Below are positions 1 through 10,918 of a DNA stretch of 64,000 bases, piece by piece; positions within the stretch are counted from its first letter, which is position 1, and each line of letters opens with the position of its first letter. Position numbers and translations under genes: made by a program. This DNA is from Closterium sp. Naga37s-1 (Eukaryota > Streptophyta > Zygnematophyceae > Desmidiales > Closteriaceae): contig CANJKZ010000929.1 of the NCBI GenBank assembly GCA_947471745.1, forward strand, positions 1,730,001-1,794,000, given 5' to 3'. The notes beneath the pieces were generated by a model. The model had not been told where the DNA came from. It saw only the letters and a list, made by a program, of their open reading frames with translations, and ran no database searches.

Positions 1-1068
1 CAGAGTGAAGGTAGCCAGGTGACGACCCGTCTGAGCACACGTGCAGTGTGTCACACGCTCGTAGGCAGGGGTGAACTGGTGAAAACCCGCGTCCTGGAGC
101 GCAGAACCCGCCACCAAGTTCGTAGAGAACGAGGGGAGGTAAAGACCCGACAGTGTGCCGGACGGGACAGCAGGACAAGGGAGGAAAGTGGAGGAGGTCG
201 CACGGACTGGACCCCCAGAGAGGTCTGCCAGGGAGACTGGAACCGGCCGACTGAGCGGCGTGAGGGTGGTGCTGTCGCGAAAGAAGGAGCGAGAAGCATC
301 AGAGTCAAGCGTGAAGGTGTACAAGGCCGCAGCAGGCGCAGTACCAGAGAGAGCAGACTCACCAGCACCTGGAGCAGCAGTCTCACCCGTACCTAGAGCA
401 GGAGACACACTAGCCCCTAGAGCAGCAGCCTCACCAGCACCTAGAGCAGCAGGCTCTATACCTGGGTCAGGCGGTACGCACAGGTAACAGGCACGGTCAG
501 CACTAGTAGGCAATGCATACATGGCAGTGAGAATAGCATCATAGTCAAGAGCAAATATATCTACCCTCTGCCCAAGCAGCTCCACCCAGTCGGGGAGCTT
601 TGCCTCGTCACCAAACTCGGTACGCCAGGCGTCGCTCAGACGAGCGAAGCAGCGGGACTGTGTGTGACTAAGAGTCCCGCAACCCTGACCAGTCCAAGCA
701 CCAGTGCGAATGACGTACAGGCTGCGAACGGTACTCAGAGACCATCTACTCTGAGCGTACCACTCACGAAGCTGCTGGGGCGTGAGAGACTCGCGCAGAC
801 GTCGCTGGAGCTGCATCTGGCCACCGCCAGTAGCAGCAGTAGTAGCATTAACAGCAGTAGCAACGCGGCCACCTCGACAACCCCAACTAGCGTACCACTC
901 ACGAAGCTGCTGGGGCATGAGGGACTCACGCGGACGTCGCTGCGTCTGGCCACCGCCAGTAGCAGCAGTAGCAGTAGCAGTAGCAATAGCAGTAGTAGCA
1001 GCAGCAGCTCGTCCAGGGCAGGCGCGGCAGGCAGGCAGGCAGGCAGGCGCGACAGGCAGGCAGGCGAG

Positions 1069-1108
<40 letters not shown>

Positions 1109-2140
1109 CGGCAGCGCTCGAAAAAGGCAGGTGCTCACCAGTGGCAGGCACGGCCGGCGCTCGGCGCGGCCGCAACAGCGGCTGCAGAGTAGGGCCGCGG
1201 CAGCTGTAGGGCAGGGTCGCGCCAGCAGCAGGTCAGGGCCGCGTCAGCGTCCAGGCGGGGCCGCGTCGGCGGCAGGGCGCGGCCGCGGCAGTTGCAGGGC
1301 TGGGTCGCGCCAGCGGCAGGTCAGGGCCGCGGCAACTGCAAGGCTGGCGGGGCCGCGTCGGCGTCTGGGCGGGGCCGCGTCAGCAGCAGGGCGCGGCCGC
1401 GTCAGCTGCAGGGCTGGCGGGGCCGCGTTAGCAGCAGGGCGCGGCCGCGCCGGCGTCTGGACGGGGTCGCATCAGCAGCAGGGCGCGGCCGCGTCAGCTG
1501 CAGGGCTGGCGGGGGCGCGTCGGCGTCTGGGCAGGGCCGCGTCAGCAGCAGGGCGCGGCCGCGTCAGCTGCAGGGCTGGAGGGGCCGCGTCAGCAGCAGG
1601 GCGCGACCGCGGCAGGTTGGGGCCGCGTCAGCGGCAAGGCGGGGCCGCGAGCGCGGCCTGACGGGGCCGCGACCGCGGCCTGGCGGGGCCGCGACAGCGA
1701 CCTGGCGGGGCCGCGCTCTGGCCTGACGGGCCTGCAGAGGCTGCGCGCGGGCGGCGAGGGCCTGCAGGGGCGGCGCGCGGTCGGGCAAAGGCTGCGCGCG
1801 GGCGGCGAGGGCCTGCAGGGGCGGCGCACGGTCGGTCTGACGGGCCTGCAGGGGCGGCTCGCGGGCCTGAGTGGCCTGCAGGTGGCGGCTCGGGGGGCTG
1901 ACGGGCCTGCAGGAGCGGCTCGGGGGCCTGACGAGCCTGCAGAGGCGGCTCGGGGGCATGACCGGCCTGGAGGGACGGCGCACTGGCCTAGGGCAGCAGG
2001 AGGCAGCGCGAGGGCTGCAGTACGGCGCGCGTAGCACAGCACGTCACGAGGCAAGGCAGGCAGGCACATGACAACACGTGGGGTAGCGCGGTAACTGCAA
2101 CGGTAGGTGGGCCCGAAAAAAAAAAAAAAAACGGTCCTAC
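1..2140 (-). mobile_element. Ty1/copia element, 5' leader to protease/pre-integrase region, truncated by window edge
   Basis: Read on the minus strand this is a diverged copy of the first 2 kb of the plus-strand copia element E2 (45005-51748). A primer-site-like segment and an A-run leader lie near 2110-2148, a GC-rich repetitive leader at about 2100-1200, and coding remnants follow. The coding part includes the LREWY-type segment and, near 152-113, the pre-integrase motif GLYLPSFSTNL found in E1 and E2. The rest of pol would lie left of position 1. No LTR is left at the 5' side: at about 2140 it abuts plus-strand copia sequence. I see no uninterrupted gag frame, so it is most likely a dead copy. 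Confidence 0.75.
1021..1115. repeat. (GGCA)n microsatellite
   Basis: About 95 bp of GGCAG/GGCA tetranucleotide repeat lies inside the leader and gag region of the minus-strand copia remnant. The corresponding place in E2 (about 45230-45245 and 45945-45960) has only short GCCTGCCTGC runs, so the array expanded locally. Confidence 0.85.
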
Positions 2141-2420
2141 ATGCTTACCATTGCTAGGTTGAGATTACTGTCTTGCTTGTTCACCTTGATTTATAACCCT
2201 GCATGTGAACTGGCCTTGTGGCCTTGTACTTGTGCTCAGAATGCGTGGTGACGTCGTGATCCACCCTGAGCTTGACCTTGCCTTGTTCTCTTGCTTGTCC
2301 CCACTTTGCCTATGGGGGTGTATTAGAACTATATTGTAGGCTGTAGTGGGGCACTCCTTATGGGGTACAGTATTGTTAGGTTTTGCCCATACAAACCTTG
2401 TACTGTCCTATTTCTAGACA
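2141..2420 (+). mobile_element. 3' end of a copia element with a probable LTR (2319-2420)
   Basis: Bases 2141-2318 align with the 3' untranslated region of E2 (51430-51614), including the shared stretch around GTGAACTGGCCTTGTGG and the polypurine tract TATGGGGGTG just before the LTR. The LTR would start TGTATTAG at 2319 and end TAGACA at 2420 (about 102 bp). It contains the family core GTAGGCTGTAGTGGGG. Orientation is plus, opposite to the remnant at 1-2140. The LTR ends are inferred from TG..CA rules, since no partner LTR is in the window. Confidence 0.55.
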
Positions 2421-4515
2421 TTCTCGTTTCCTACTTTGTGACATGAATGTCCTCTTCAAACTCCATTTAAAAAACCCGTACTCAGTCGCAAATGATGTCA
2501 GCACCTCCGGCACTCTTGTCCAGACTCGCCGAGGATTTTGACGCGTTTCTCCGAAAACTCCCTTGCAGTGGCGAAAAACAGCTGCTGCTCTTCCCCCTGA
2601 CCTCGCAAATATATTTTTCCAAGTCGAAATTGAACTGTCGATGACATCAGCTGCGCCGACGACGTTGTCGTTACTCGCCGAGAACTTCGGGGCAGAGGCG
2701 AAAAAGCTGTCCTTCCTCCCCCCACCTGGTGCGATAGTTTTCACCTGTGTTGCGGCTAGTACCCCTGGAACTCCGCGGATTTTGATGCCATGAAGGTTCA
2801 CCACGGCAGTTTCGCGCGCCTAACCCAGCACCGCTGCAACTCCGCCGTTTCACGAAATTGTCGGCCGTCACCGCCAAACTCTTGTAAAACCGATACTCCA
2901 ACTCTCCGTAAATGTCGGTGCTGAAAATACTCGTACGTCTTGGTCACCTGCAAGTTATCCCCTTGAAGAACCGGTGTATCTAGCGTGCCCCACCCATCGC
3001 CATTTTCATCGCCTGTGTTTAACCACACTAGCAACCCACCAAAAGGAGGCGCTTTTTGTGCGGAACCCAGGACTATGGGTCTATCGGGACCGAATTTCAC
3101 GGAACCTAGCTCGCATCGACGCCGCAGATCTCGCCGTAGAATTTTCCCTGATGGCTTCAAAGTACACTGTAAAGCGCTGAAATCACTTGGCGAGCAGACG
3201 TTCACCCGCATCTCACTGTAGGAATGAACCCCGAAAATCATGGTTGATGAAGCAGTCCCGAAGTTATTTTCCGACGTGTAGCCCCGACGTTTCCGCCGTT
3301 AACCCTGGTACTCCGATGTTTACCCATCTTTATACGCGTCGAAGCCACTTAGCGAATCCCAGGTATCCTTGGCGCTGCACCCCTCGCCGCGCCTCCATGT
3401 AAAAATATCAAACCCTTTCAGGTGTCTACCGAATAGACTCCAAATTTCGCGGTGAAGTGGTGCACGTTCTCAACCTTTCACTCAAGTGATCTGCTGGATC
3501 ACCCACAACTTTCCCTCCATCATTTTTTTTTTTTTTTTTTTGTCTTCACCCCCCGACAATTTCGCTCGCCGACGTTCACCCAGCGTCTGCTTTTGTCGGA
3601 TGAGGCATAACTCGGTGCTGCCCGCGATTTTTCTGACACTCGGTGAAAGCGCGAACGCTATCATAGCCGGGGAGTGTTTATCATATAAAACAGTTAGGCC
3701 GGCCGCTTCGTTGCCCACCTCGTCTATCGCGCTTAAAACTCCCAGCTTCGGAAATCCCATCTTCGCCGCTACACCTTTGTCGGGTAGACCGCTGAATCAG
3801 GAGAAACTCCGACAGCTGCACCAATATCTTTAGCTCCGATTTTTTCGGCAAGGGAACTGTTGCCGATGGTCCGCTTTTGCCGGGGCCGAACAGTATCGCA
3901 TCCTTGAAATTCTCTTGTACACCCAGCTGTCGAACTTGCGCAATACCCGTGCTTTTTAGCCAGCACAGGGCTAAACACAGGGCCCCACGTTATTCGTCCT
4001 GTGCCCTCCAAGACTGTCGCCACTTAGGCCGCCTTCAAAGCTACCTGGTGTGGGGTATGCGGAACTTCGTAAGACTTTGGTCTGTAGTTGGGCCCTATCC
4101 GGCTACCGCCACTTAGCCACGAGACCCGGCATCAGCAAAAAGTCTTTTTTGGTAGGTCGTCTTCTCCCCTCCTGAAGTGTGAAACCCGTTTCTCTCGCTG
4201 GACCCGCACTCGACGCAACTCCGTGTATTGTAGCCGATAGAACCCCCAAAAATCGCGGGTCTAAACACTGCGTCGAATCGTTGCCCCGCCGGTGTACTGC
4301 CCTGTTTGCGGCGCAACTACCCTTGATCAGGGGGTGCTGTGCCACCTGAAGTACAAATCGGCCGTTGCTGTTGCTCGGAGAGTTTCGCCGATCTTGTTGC
4401 AGGTACAGGAGTGACCCTAGCGATAGCCAGTCTAGTCGTAGGCGGATTTTCCCGAACTTTTCGGTGGTTCGAACAAAAACAACTTCCGTTCCACATTGTG
4501 TCGCTCTGCCGAAAA
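2421..4515. other. Gene-free region, possibly internal sequence of an old LTR element
   Basis: I find no convincing gene here. The sequence is dense in short words such as CTCGCCGA and ACTCCG, and holds a T run at about 3524-3541. Its flavour continues without a break into the LTR-element remnant that starts near 4516, so it may be that element's non-coding interior. No second copy exists in the window to test this. Confidence 0.3.
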
Positions 4516-5608
4516 CGCCAACGACGCACCCTCCTGCAGCTAAACCAGCTGCACCCGGCTGGGACGACGGTTGACCCCCGTCTTCTATAGGCAGTCATCA
4601 CGCCGTTGTCAGAGGTCCACTGGTGATCCCCGATTGATCCTAGGGAAGGGTTACAGGCACGGTGGCCTGGGGGGTTATGGGCGCACTCACCCGCTACGTA
4701 AACAAGCCCTTTTATCCCAATGGTCTAGTGGTTGGGATTCTGACAGCCGTCTCTCCTCTCCATTGCATTTTCCGACGCAAATCACCATGCGCCTGGCCTG
4801 CCCGACCAGCTGTCGTTTTACACGTGAAGCCACCCGAAATCTTCGCGCACAGTGACGATGCTCACAACGTGCCGAAGACCTCCGAGATTCTCGTGCGCAA
4901 CGTGACGAAGACGCCTGATGCCACTTGCCGCACGCATTAACTCCGATTTCTTCGCGTGCAGTTGACGCCATGTAGTGACGCCAACTCGCACAACGTTTTT
5001 TCCCGACGATCTCGGACGTGCGCCGACGACGAGTCTGCCGACGTCAGCCGCTACACAAAAGCCAAAGTCCAAGATTGACGAAAATCGTAAACAGTTAACT
5101 CACGTAATTAATGTGCGACAGCCATAGCTGCCCACCACCCGGGGGAGGGAGGTCACGGTCCATCTCGACCGTCGAGGGCAAGGATCCGTCGGTGCCGCAA
5201 TAGTGCCTTGAAAAATTATGGTCGCTAGGAGCAACTACCCGTTCTCCTGGCCAGCTCTTGCGCTGCTCCTGTCACCACGGCATCCTTCCTTGTCCCCCCC
5301 CCCCCCCCCCGAGGGGTAATACACTCTAAAAAACGGGGAACCTAGGAAAGTAGCTCTGATACCAAGTATTATGAGTTGCACTAAAAGAGTGCGCGGAAGA
5401 CTTCATAAAAAGGATGAAAACTACAGAATGTCGAGAATGATAAAGAAGCAAGCATTTATAGGGTCGAAACCGTGCTAGGCGAGGACCTCGGGACGTGGAT
5501 GGTTTGGAAGTGTCGCGATTGGTGCGGGGCGCTCGGGAGTGGTTCGGGCCGAAGTGTACGCCGAACCTCGAAGCTGACGCGAAGTGCTCGGGGTTGTCCT
5601 CGCTAGGA
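4516..5608 (-). mobile_element. LTR-element remnant, copy A (5' LTR, primer site, non-coding interior)
   Basis: This segment is repeated at 18181-19121 with high identity. On the minus strand the order is a putative 5' LTR (about 5608-5365), a primer-binding site complementary to initiator tRNA-Met (GCTCTGATACCA on plus, 5353-5364), a C run (5294-5310), then non-coding interior. Copies A and B diverge at the same base, 5608/19121, which marks the LTR end. Copy A holds about 145 bp (4601-4747) absent from copy B. No protein is encoded. It may be a TRIM or LARD-type non-autonomous element. No 3' LTR was found. Confidence 0.55.
4715..4746 (+). other. tRNA-Glu-like 5' half (box A) fragment
   Basis: TCCCAATGGTCTAGTGG followed by TTGGGATTC resembles the acceptor strand, D-arm and internal promoter box A of a eukaryotic tRNA-Glu. 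There is no anticodon stem or box B downstream, so it is not a functional tRNA gene. It lies in the 145-bp piece present in copy A of the LTR-element remnant but missing from copy B. It could be a truncated SINE head or a captured tRNA fragment. Confidence 0.35.
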
Positions 5609-5872
5609 AGGAACAGAGAGGAAATAATGGGATGAGGACAAAAAAAGGAGATGAAAAGTGAGGTGAGATGGAGCATGCACACGTGGAGCAATGAGACGTG
5701 ACGTGACGTGACGTGACGTGCGAGGGATCCGTCTGACAAGCTAGGATGGTTCAAGACAAGAGTGGAGTAAGGCGGAGAGAATAGAGTATGGAGGGGCACG
5801 GTGAATCAAAAGGAGCGGCGCGAGGAGCGGTGAGAGGTGAGCAGTGAGCGGTGAAAGGGAGGAGTGCCAAGA
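5609..5872 (-). pseudogene. Intron-1 fragment of a third EGF-repeat gene copy
   Basis: This piece matches 61621-61885, the intron between exons 1 and 2 of the minus-strand EGF gene, including the short GACGTGACGTGA repeat and the stretch ending GTGCCAAGA. It is in the same orientation as that gene. It continues on the far side of the DNA transposon at 17272, so the two halves were once contiguous. The downstream EGF exons are absent: the copy ends at 5608 against the LTR-element remnant. Confidence 0.7.
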
Positions 5873-5885
5873 CATCACAAAAACC
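5873..5885 (+). repeat. Left terminal inverted repeat
   Basis: CATCACAAAAACC pairs with the inverted right end at 17258-17271, differing by one A in the A run. It is preceded by target dinucleotide GA (5871-5872). The next bases contain GCCAAGTTTGG, matched at the same distance in the second transposon at 62592 (GCCCAGTTTGG). Confidence 0.85.
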
Positions 5886-6227
5886 CTATGCCAAGTTTGG
5901 ACGAATTTTGATTTCGATTGTCTTCGCGTAAAAAAATCCGGAGCCAATTTGGACCGACGGTTGGAGTCATTTGATAGGAGCTCCGAGACACATCTCGCGA
6001 CAAGGTTTGGCTCGGTTCAAGTTCCAATTTGGCACGCGAGCTTTTCCGGATGACATTCGGGCGCAATCCGTTTTGTTGCAAATTCGTGACCAAATTATTC
6101 AAAACTAAATTCTGTTTTTGTTCATTTTGGATATTGAGGATTTCAAAATTGCATTTATTATTGTGGTTTACAAGAACCATTATTCAGCATTCTAGCAACA
6201 AGCAGTCTTAACACCAGGTCAAATAGC
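5886..6227. repeat. Left subterminal region with AATTTGG-type repeats
   Basis: Between the left inverted repeat and the accessory gene stop, short words AAGTTTGGAC, CAATTTGGAC and CCAATTTGGC recur at about 5892, 5944 and 6026. Similar words occur near the right end (about 17085 and 17195). In CACTA and related superfamilies such subterminal repeats bind the transposase. That role is inferred here. Confidence 0.5.
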
Positions 6228-9200
6228 CTACGCACTGGCGGGCCTTGAAAGCGCCCGGTGGGCAAGGACGACATCTCCAAGGTTGCCGTCGTCGATGAGG
6301 AACTTGTTCGGAAAGACGAACGCACCCATAGCCGGATCGTGGGGGATCCTCCGCTCCACGACAGCAAAATGGATCATCTGTTTGACCTTTTCGCACCACT
6401 CCTGGTAGTCTGGCCTGTTCTGCTCCGGCTGGCTACTGATTCGCTTGCGACGCTTATCCTGCAGAAGGGGCCATTGGATCTGCAATGTGGTGTAGGGTTG
6501 GGTGGATGGTTTATGAGGAGGGTAGGTTACGGGTAAATGAGGCAACTGAAAGCGGTGATGCAGTCGTCACTATCTACGTAACTGCAAAGGCCTAATCGAC
6601 CAGGGTTTTAGCTAAAGTACAGGCAAGGGGTTAAGGGGATGAGGCATGGGGGTACAAACACATATCTACATCCTTACCGATAACAGGCCCCATGCCACCA
6701 TGCGGCTCTTGAACTTGGTGAACACCGCCCCGCCCCTCTTGAAGGAGAGCTTGAACGCATAAGCGAACAAGGGGTTGCTGAAGGGTGTCCCGGTGGCCTT
6801 GTCAAAGTGCCAGTTGAGGGCCCACTGTTCTGCTTTTTGGCAGGGAGGGTATGGGTTGGAAAGGGTTTTGCAGAGAAATCAAATGGGGGGATGAGAGTCA
6901 GGGTGAGCCACATCGCACGGTGATATGTAGCTGCCAAGGGGCATATGGTAGGGCATATTGTGTTTTCGAGTTGCACTGCACATACCATCTCTGTACTCGG
7001 CTAGGAGTTTATCGTCGTCGAACCAGGTCGTTGGGTGTAGCTCAGTGGGCAGGCTATCCACGAGATGGCTGTAATCGGCAAGGCCCATGCCGGTGTATGC
7101 TGCTGGCCTGAGGGTGGAGTTGATATTTGACCTTGTTGAGGACAGCTGGTGGTTGAAGACTCCCATGGTTGACTTGTCATTGTGCAACCACAGCAGCTTC
7201 ATTACCTCGATCCCTTCTGCAGACAAGTGGACAGAGAACGCTTCGAACACTTCCTCCGGTGCAGGGTAGTACTGTATTTTCTCCGGCGGGTTCAGAAACA
7301 TGAGCTGAGAGCACACTAAGTAGGCTTTGTTCTGCGCAGGGGTGTAAGGTATACAACACAACATGGAAGAGAGAAACCAGCAGTTATGAGGGTGGTCGCG
7401 TGACCATGGGATGGTGACTAGCAACACTGTTTGAACTTGCCACGTCACCCCCCACCCACCTGACACGCGTCGCCTCGTCATGCACCGCTCCCGTGTACCA
7501 TTCCAAACCGCCACGTCAGCCCCAACCCTCACATTCTGCCACGTCACACCCTTTTGCATCCGCCAACAACCCGCCCTACTTGCCACGTCACACCCCCCAC
7601 CAAGAGCCACGTCACCCCCCACCCACCTGAGACGCCTCGCTTCGTCATGCGCCGCTCACGTGTACCCTTTTAGGGTGCCACGTCATCCCCAACTCTCACC
7701 TTCCGCCACGTCACACCCACCTGCATCTGTCACGTCATCCCCCACCCTCACCTTCCGCCACGTCACACCCTCCTGCATCCGCCACGTCCACCAACCAGCC
7801 CCACGTGCCACGTCACACCCTCCTTGTCCGCCACGTCCACCAACCAGCCCCACGTGCCACGTCACACCCTCCTGCATCCGCCACGTCCACCAACAACCAG
7901 CCCCACGTGCCACGTCACACCCTCCCACCCCATGCCACGTCACCCCCCACCCACCTGACACGCGTCGCCTCGTCACGCGCCGCTCTCGTGTACCATTCCA
8001 AACCGCCACGTCAGCCCCAACCCTCACATTCTGCCACGTCACACCCTTTTGCATCCGCCAAAAACCCGCCCTACTTGCCACGTCACACCCCCACCAAGAG
8101 CCACGTCACCCCCCACCCACCTGAAACGCCTCGCGCCGTCATGCGGCACTCCCTTGCACCCTTTCACACCGCCACGTCATATCCCAACCCTCACCTTTTG
8201 CCACGTCACACCCAACCCGCATCCGCCACGTCCACCAACAACCCGCGCCACTTGCCACGTCACACCCACCCACCCCATGCCACGTCACCCCCCACCCACC
8301 TGATACGCGTCGCCTCGTCACGCGCCGCTCCCGTGTTCCCTTCGAAACCGCCACGTCAGCCCCAACCCCGCCCTTGTTGCCACGTCAACCCCAACCCTCC
8401 CCATGTGGCCCGCCACATACCGGGAATGGGTTTGTCTCCTGCAACACTAGCACTCGTGCCTTGTCCACGGCGCTCATCGGCGGCGGGGTACCAGCCATAG
8501 GCAGGGCTGCCGACCCGCCGGCATAGCTGGCAGGTACTCCACGACGCAGGCCGAGCTGTGCAAACATGGCGTACATCTCAGACCGCAGCGCTTGGAACTC
8601 CTCCCGTGTAACAAACTGCTCGTGCTCCGCACTTTCACCTAGGGCACCCATGAGCGGAGGAAAAGGGTATGAAGAATCCCCCCTCTGGCCAAGGGGATCA
8701 ACGTCTTCTGCAGCAGTCCCGTGTGCCCTCACACTATCACGCTGGCGGGAAAAGGGGAGCTCAGGGAAGGGATTGGCATAACTGCCTGCCTGATGCCCGC
8801 GCGAAGGATCGGCGAGAGGGGAGACCGCCCTGCCCCGGACAGGAGAAGCGTAGAGTTGCCGAAATTGGTACGAGGGTGAGGCGAGTGGGGACTGCGTGAC
8901 GGGGGCGGGTGGAGGGGATTCGGATTCCTCTCCTCTTGGCGCGCCTGGTGCCGTCGCAGCGACTTTGCTCGGGCCGGCCCATGGCGTGTAGTACCTTGGT
9001 GCTCCGGAGGAGAGCGGTGTAACACTCGCTCTTCCGGCAGCCTTCGTTAGATGCATTCGTTGCACGCTTACGGGCGGCCCAATGCCTGTAACGCGAGGGG
9101 CTGAGATGTAGAGGGAGCCGGAAAAAAAATTAGAGTCGATCGGTTTCAAGGCGGGGCCAGACATGCATGCATATTCAGAAAGGTTTGAATCTAGATCGGG

Positions 9201-10918
9201 TTCAGGGTTGTACTGGTTTGAGACAAGAGGGTTTACCTTGCTTGGCAGATTCGTCGACCTTCTCCTTCCCTGCATGGGAGAAACAATGTGAAAAAATGGT
9301 GTTTTTTGGCACGGTTTAGCAGATGGTTCAACACGTCACGCCAGTTTTATTGGACACAATGCTCACCTTTCTGCTGTCCCTTCGGTTTTGGGGCAGCCTG
9401 CGCCTTCTCGTTGCCACCTTTCCGCGGGGTGCTTTGGTGGACGCTGCCCAGTTTACCGGCAGGTTCTTTCTTGCTGGTACCCACTGGAACCCCTTTGGCG
9501 CGGCCACCCTTTCCTCCTCCATCCCCTTTTGCTCCCTGGCTCCCTTGCTTTTTACCAACCCCTTCACTTTCGACCTTCACCTTATGCGTCTTCGGTTTGC
9601 CCGATGCTTCGCCGCGCGCAGCGTCAACTGCCCCGCGTTTTCGGGAAGGGCGAGTCCGGCCCCCCTCCTTCCTTGTACCACCCACCCGTCTGCCACGCCC
9701 GCCCCGTCCCTTCACTGGCGCCACATCCTCCTCCTCCTCCTCCTCCTCCTCCTCCTCCTCCTCCTCCTCCTCCTCCTCCTCCTCCGCTGCCTCCTCCTCC
9801 TCCTCCTCCACATCCTCCTCCTCGTCGTCACCCTGCTCCTCCTCCTCCTCCTCCTCCTCCTCCTCCTCCTCCTCCTCTGCCTCCTCCTCCTCCTCCTCCT
9901 CCTCCTCCTCCTCCTCCTCCTCCTCTTCGTCCTCCCCACCATCATTCTCATCTTTTTCATCCTCCCCAACATCCGCGTCATCCTCCTCCGCTTCCTCTTC
10001 ATCCTCCTCTCCCTCCGCATCCTCCTCCTCATCCTCCTCCTCCTCCGCATCACCGGGGTCTTCATCGCCCCGTTTCGGCTTTGTTCCCGTCGCTGCTTTC
10101 TTGCCTCTCCTTCCGCCGGATGCTTTTCTTGCTGCGGGTCGGCCCTTCTGGCGCAATGCTTGACCGCCCGCCTTGCCACTAGCTTCCTTGGCGCCTCGCG
10201 GTGTCCCAACTGCCGCGCCACCGGCGTCGTCAGCACTACCTGTCGTCTGCCGCCTCTTCGCCCGCGTAATGAGGTCCCCGGGTACGGCGGTGTCATAATC
10301 GTCCTCCCCATCGCTCTTCCTCTGCCTACGCCTCCCCCGTCCACCAGAAGGTGGAGAGCCACCGACCAGCCCCACCGACTCGTGCTCCCCCACCTTGTCC
10401 TTATCCAGCACGGCTGCAGAAACTTCGACCACGGTCGGCTGGAGCAGCGTCAGATGGTGTTGCGTTGCCGCCGCCTCGGACTCCTTGGTTGCGGCATGCT
10501 CGGCGCGGGGATCGCCTCCGTGATTTCCCTCCGTCGCCGATCCCTCCATCTCCGCCGACGGGAGTGCAAGACTTGCGCTCCCTCGCCCCGGATCTTCGTT
10601 GCTGCCAGTGGTGCCGTCTTTACTCGGACCGGGCTCGGTTCCAGCAGAGGCAACATCCGCATCTTTGTTCACTGTAGAAACACGCTTGCGTGGCGTTGGT
10701 TTAGGCCCCTTGTCTTCCGCTTTCTTGCCGGCCTCCTGTTGACCGCGCGCGACCTTTTTTGCCGCCGCTTTTTTCTGCCCAATGCCACGAGCGACGGACG
10801 CATTAGTTTTTTTAGTGCCGCCACCACACTCCCTATCGATTTGTTTAGACGTCCTCCTTGTCGCGCGGCGGCCGGCCTGTTCCTCCTCCATTGCTTGGTT
10901 ACGTGTTGCACGTGTCAT
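6228..10918 (-). CDS. Transposon accessory protein, basic and poly-glutamate rich (6 exons, 999 aa)
   Basis: Exons, 5' to 3': 10918-9367, 9269-9237, 9085-8421, 7331-6986, 6829-6678, 6479-6228 (TAG stop). All introns are GT-AG. The lengths sum to exactly 1000 codons with no internal stop, which supports the model. The start is the first ATG of the open frame (MTRATRNQ). Residues 1-280 are basic and low complexity (ATRRTSK, GRGRRRQRK). About 286-400 is glutamate rich. An RGR patch like an AT-hook (KGRGGRGRR) follows. Exon 3 (about 529-750) is proline/serine rich with a short helix-like segment. The C-terminal 250 residues look globular (APEEVFEAF, NWHFDKATG, IQWPLLQ). I recognise no enzyme motif. 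A nuclear, DNA- or chromatin-binding partner of the transposase is plausible, by analogy to the second protein of CACTA elements. A homologue sits in the transposon at 62592. Confidence 0.75.
7436..8400. repeat. Intronic array of CCACGTCA motifs
   Basis: Intron 3 of the accessory gene (7332-8420) is mostly a degenerate tandem array of GCCACGTCACACCC-like units separated by CCACCCACC or CATCCGCC spacers. More than 20 copies of CCACGTCA occur. Its complement TGACGTGG is the hybrid C-box/G-box bound by plant bZIP factors. Larger units also repeat: blocks near 7480, 7970 and 8330 share the CGTCATGC/CGCGCCGCTC stretch. The array is non-coding on both strands. Confidence 0.8.
9721..10062. repeat. 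(TCC)n trinucleotide tract encoding poly-glutamate
   Basis: About 340 bp of near-perfect TCC/CTC repeats interrupted by GCATCC, TCGTCG and similar. On the minus strand it is coding, giving glutamate runs with scattered Asp/Ala in exon 1 of the accessory gene. Length is likely polymorphic, but any 3-bp step keeps the frame. Confidence 0.9.

Noticed and set aside
735..2070. Overlapping Arg/Ala/Gly-rich frames on both strands
   Set aside because: Compositional frames in the GC-rich copia leader. Comparison with E2 shows the same leader non-conserved at the protein level.
7480..8500. Plus-strand frames rich in Thr/Ser/Pro/His
   Set aside because: They arise from the CCACGTCA repeat array in an intron, and their composition follows the repeat unit.
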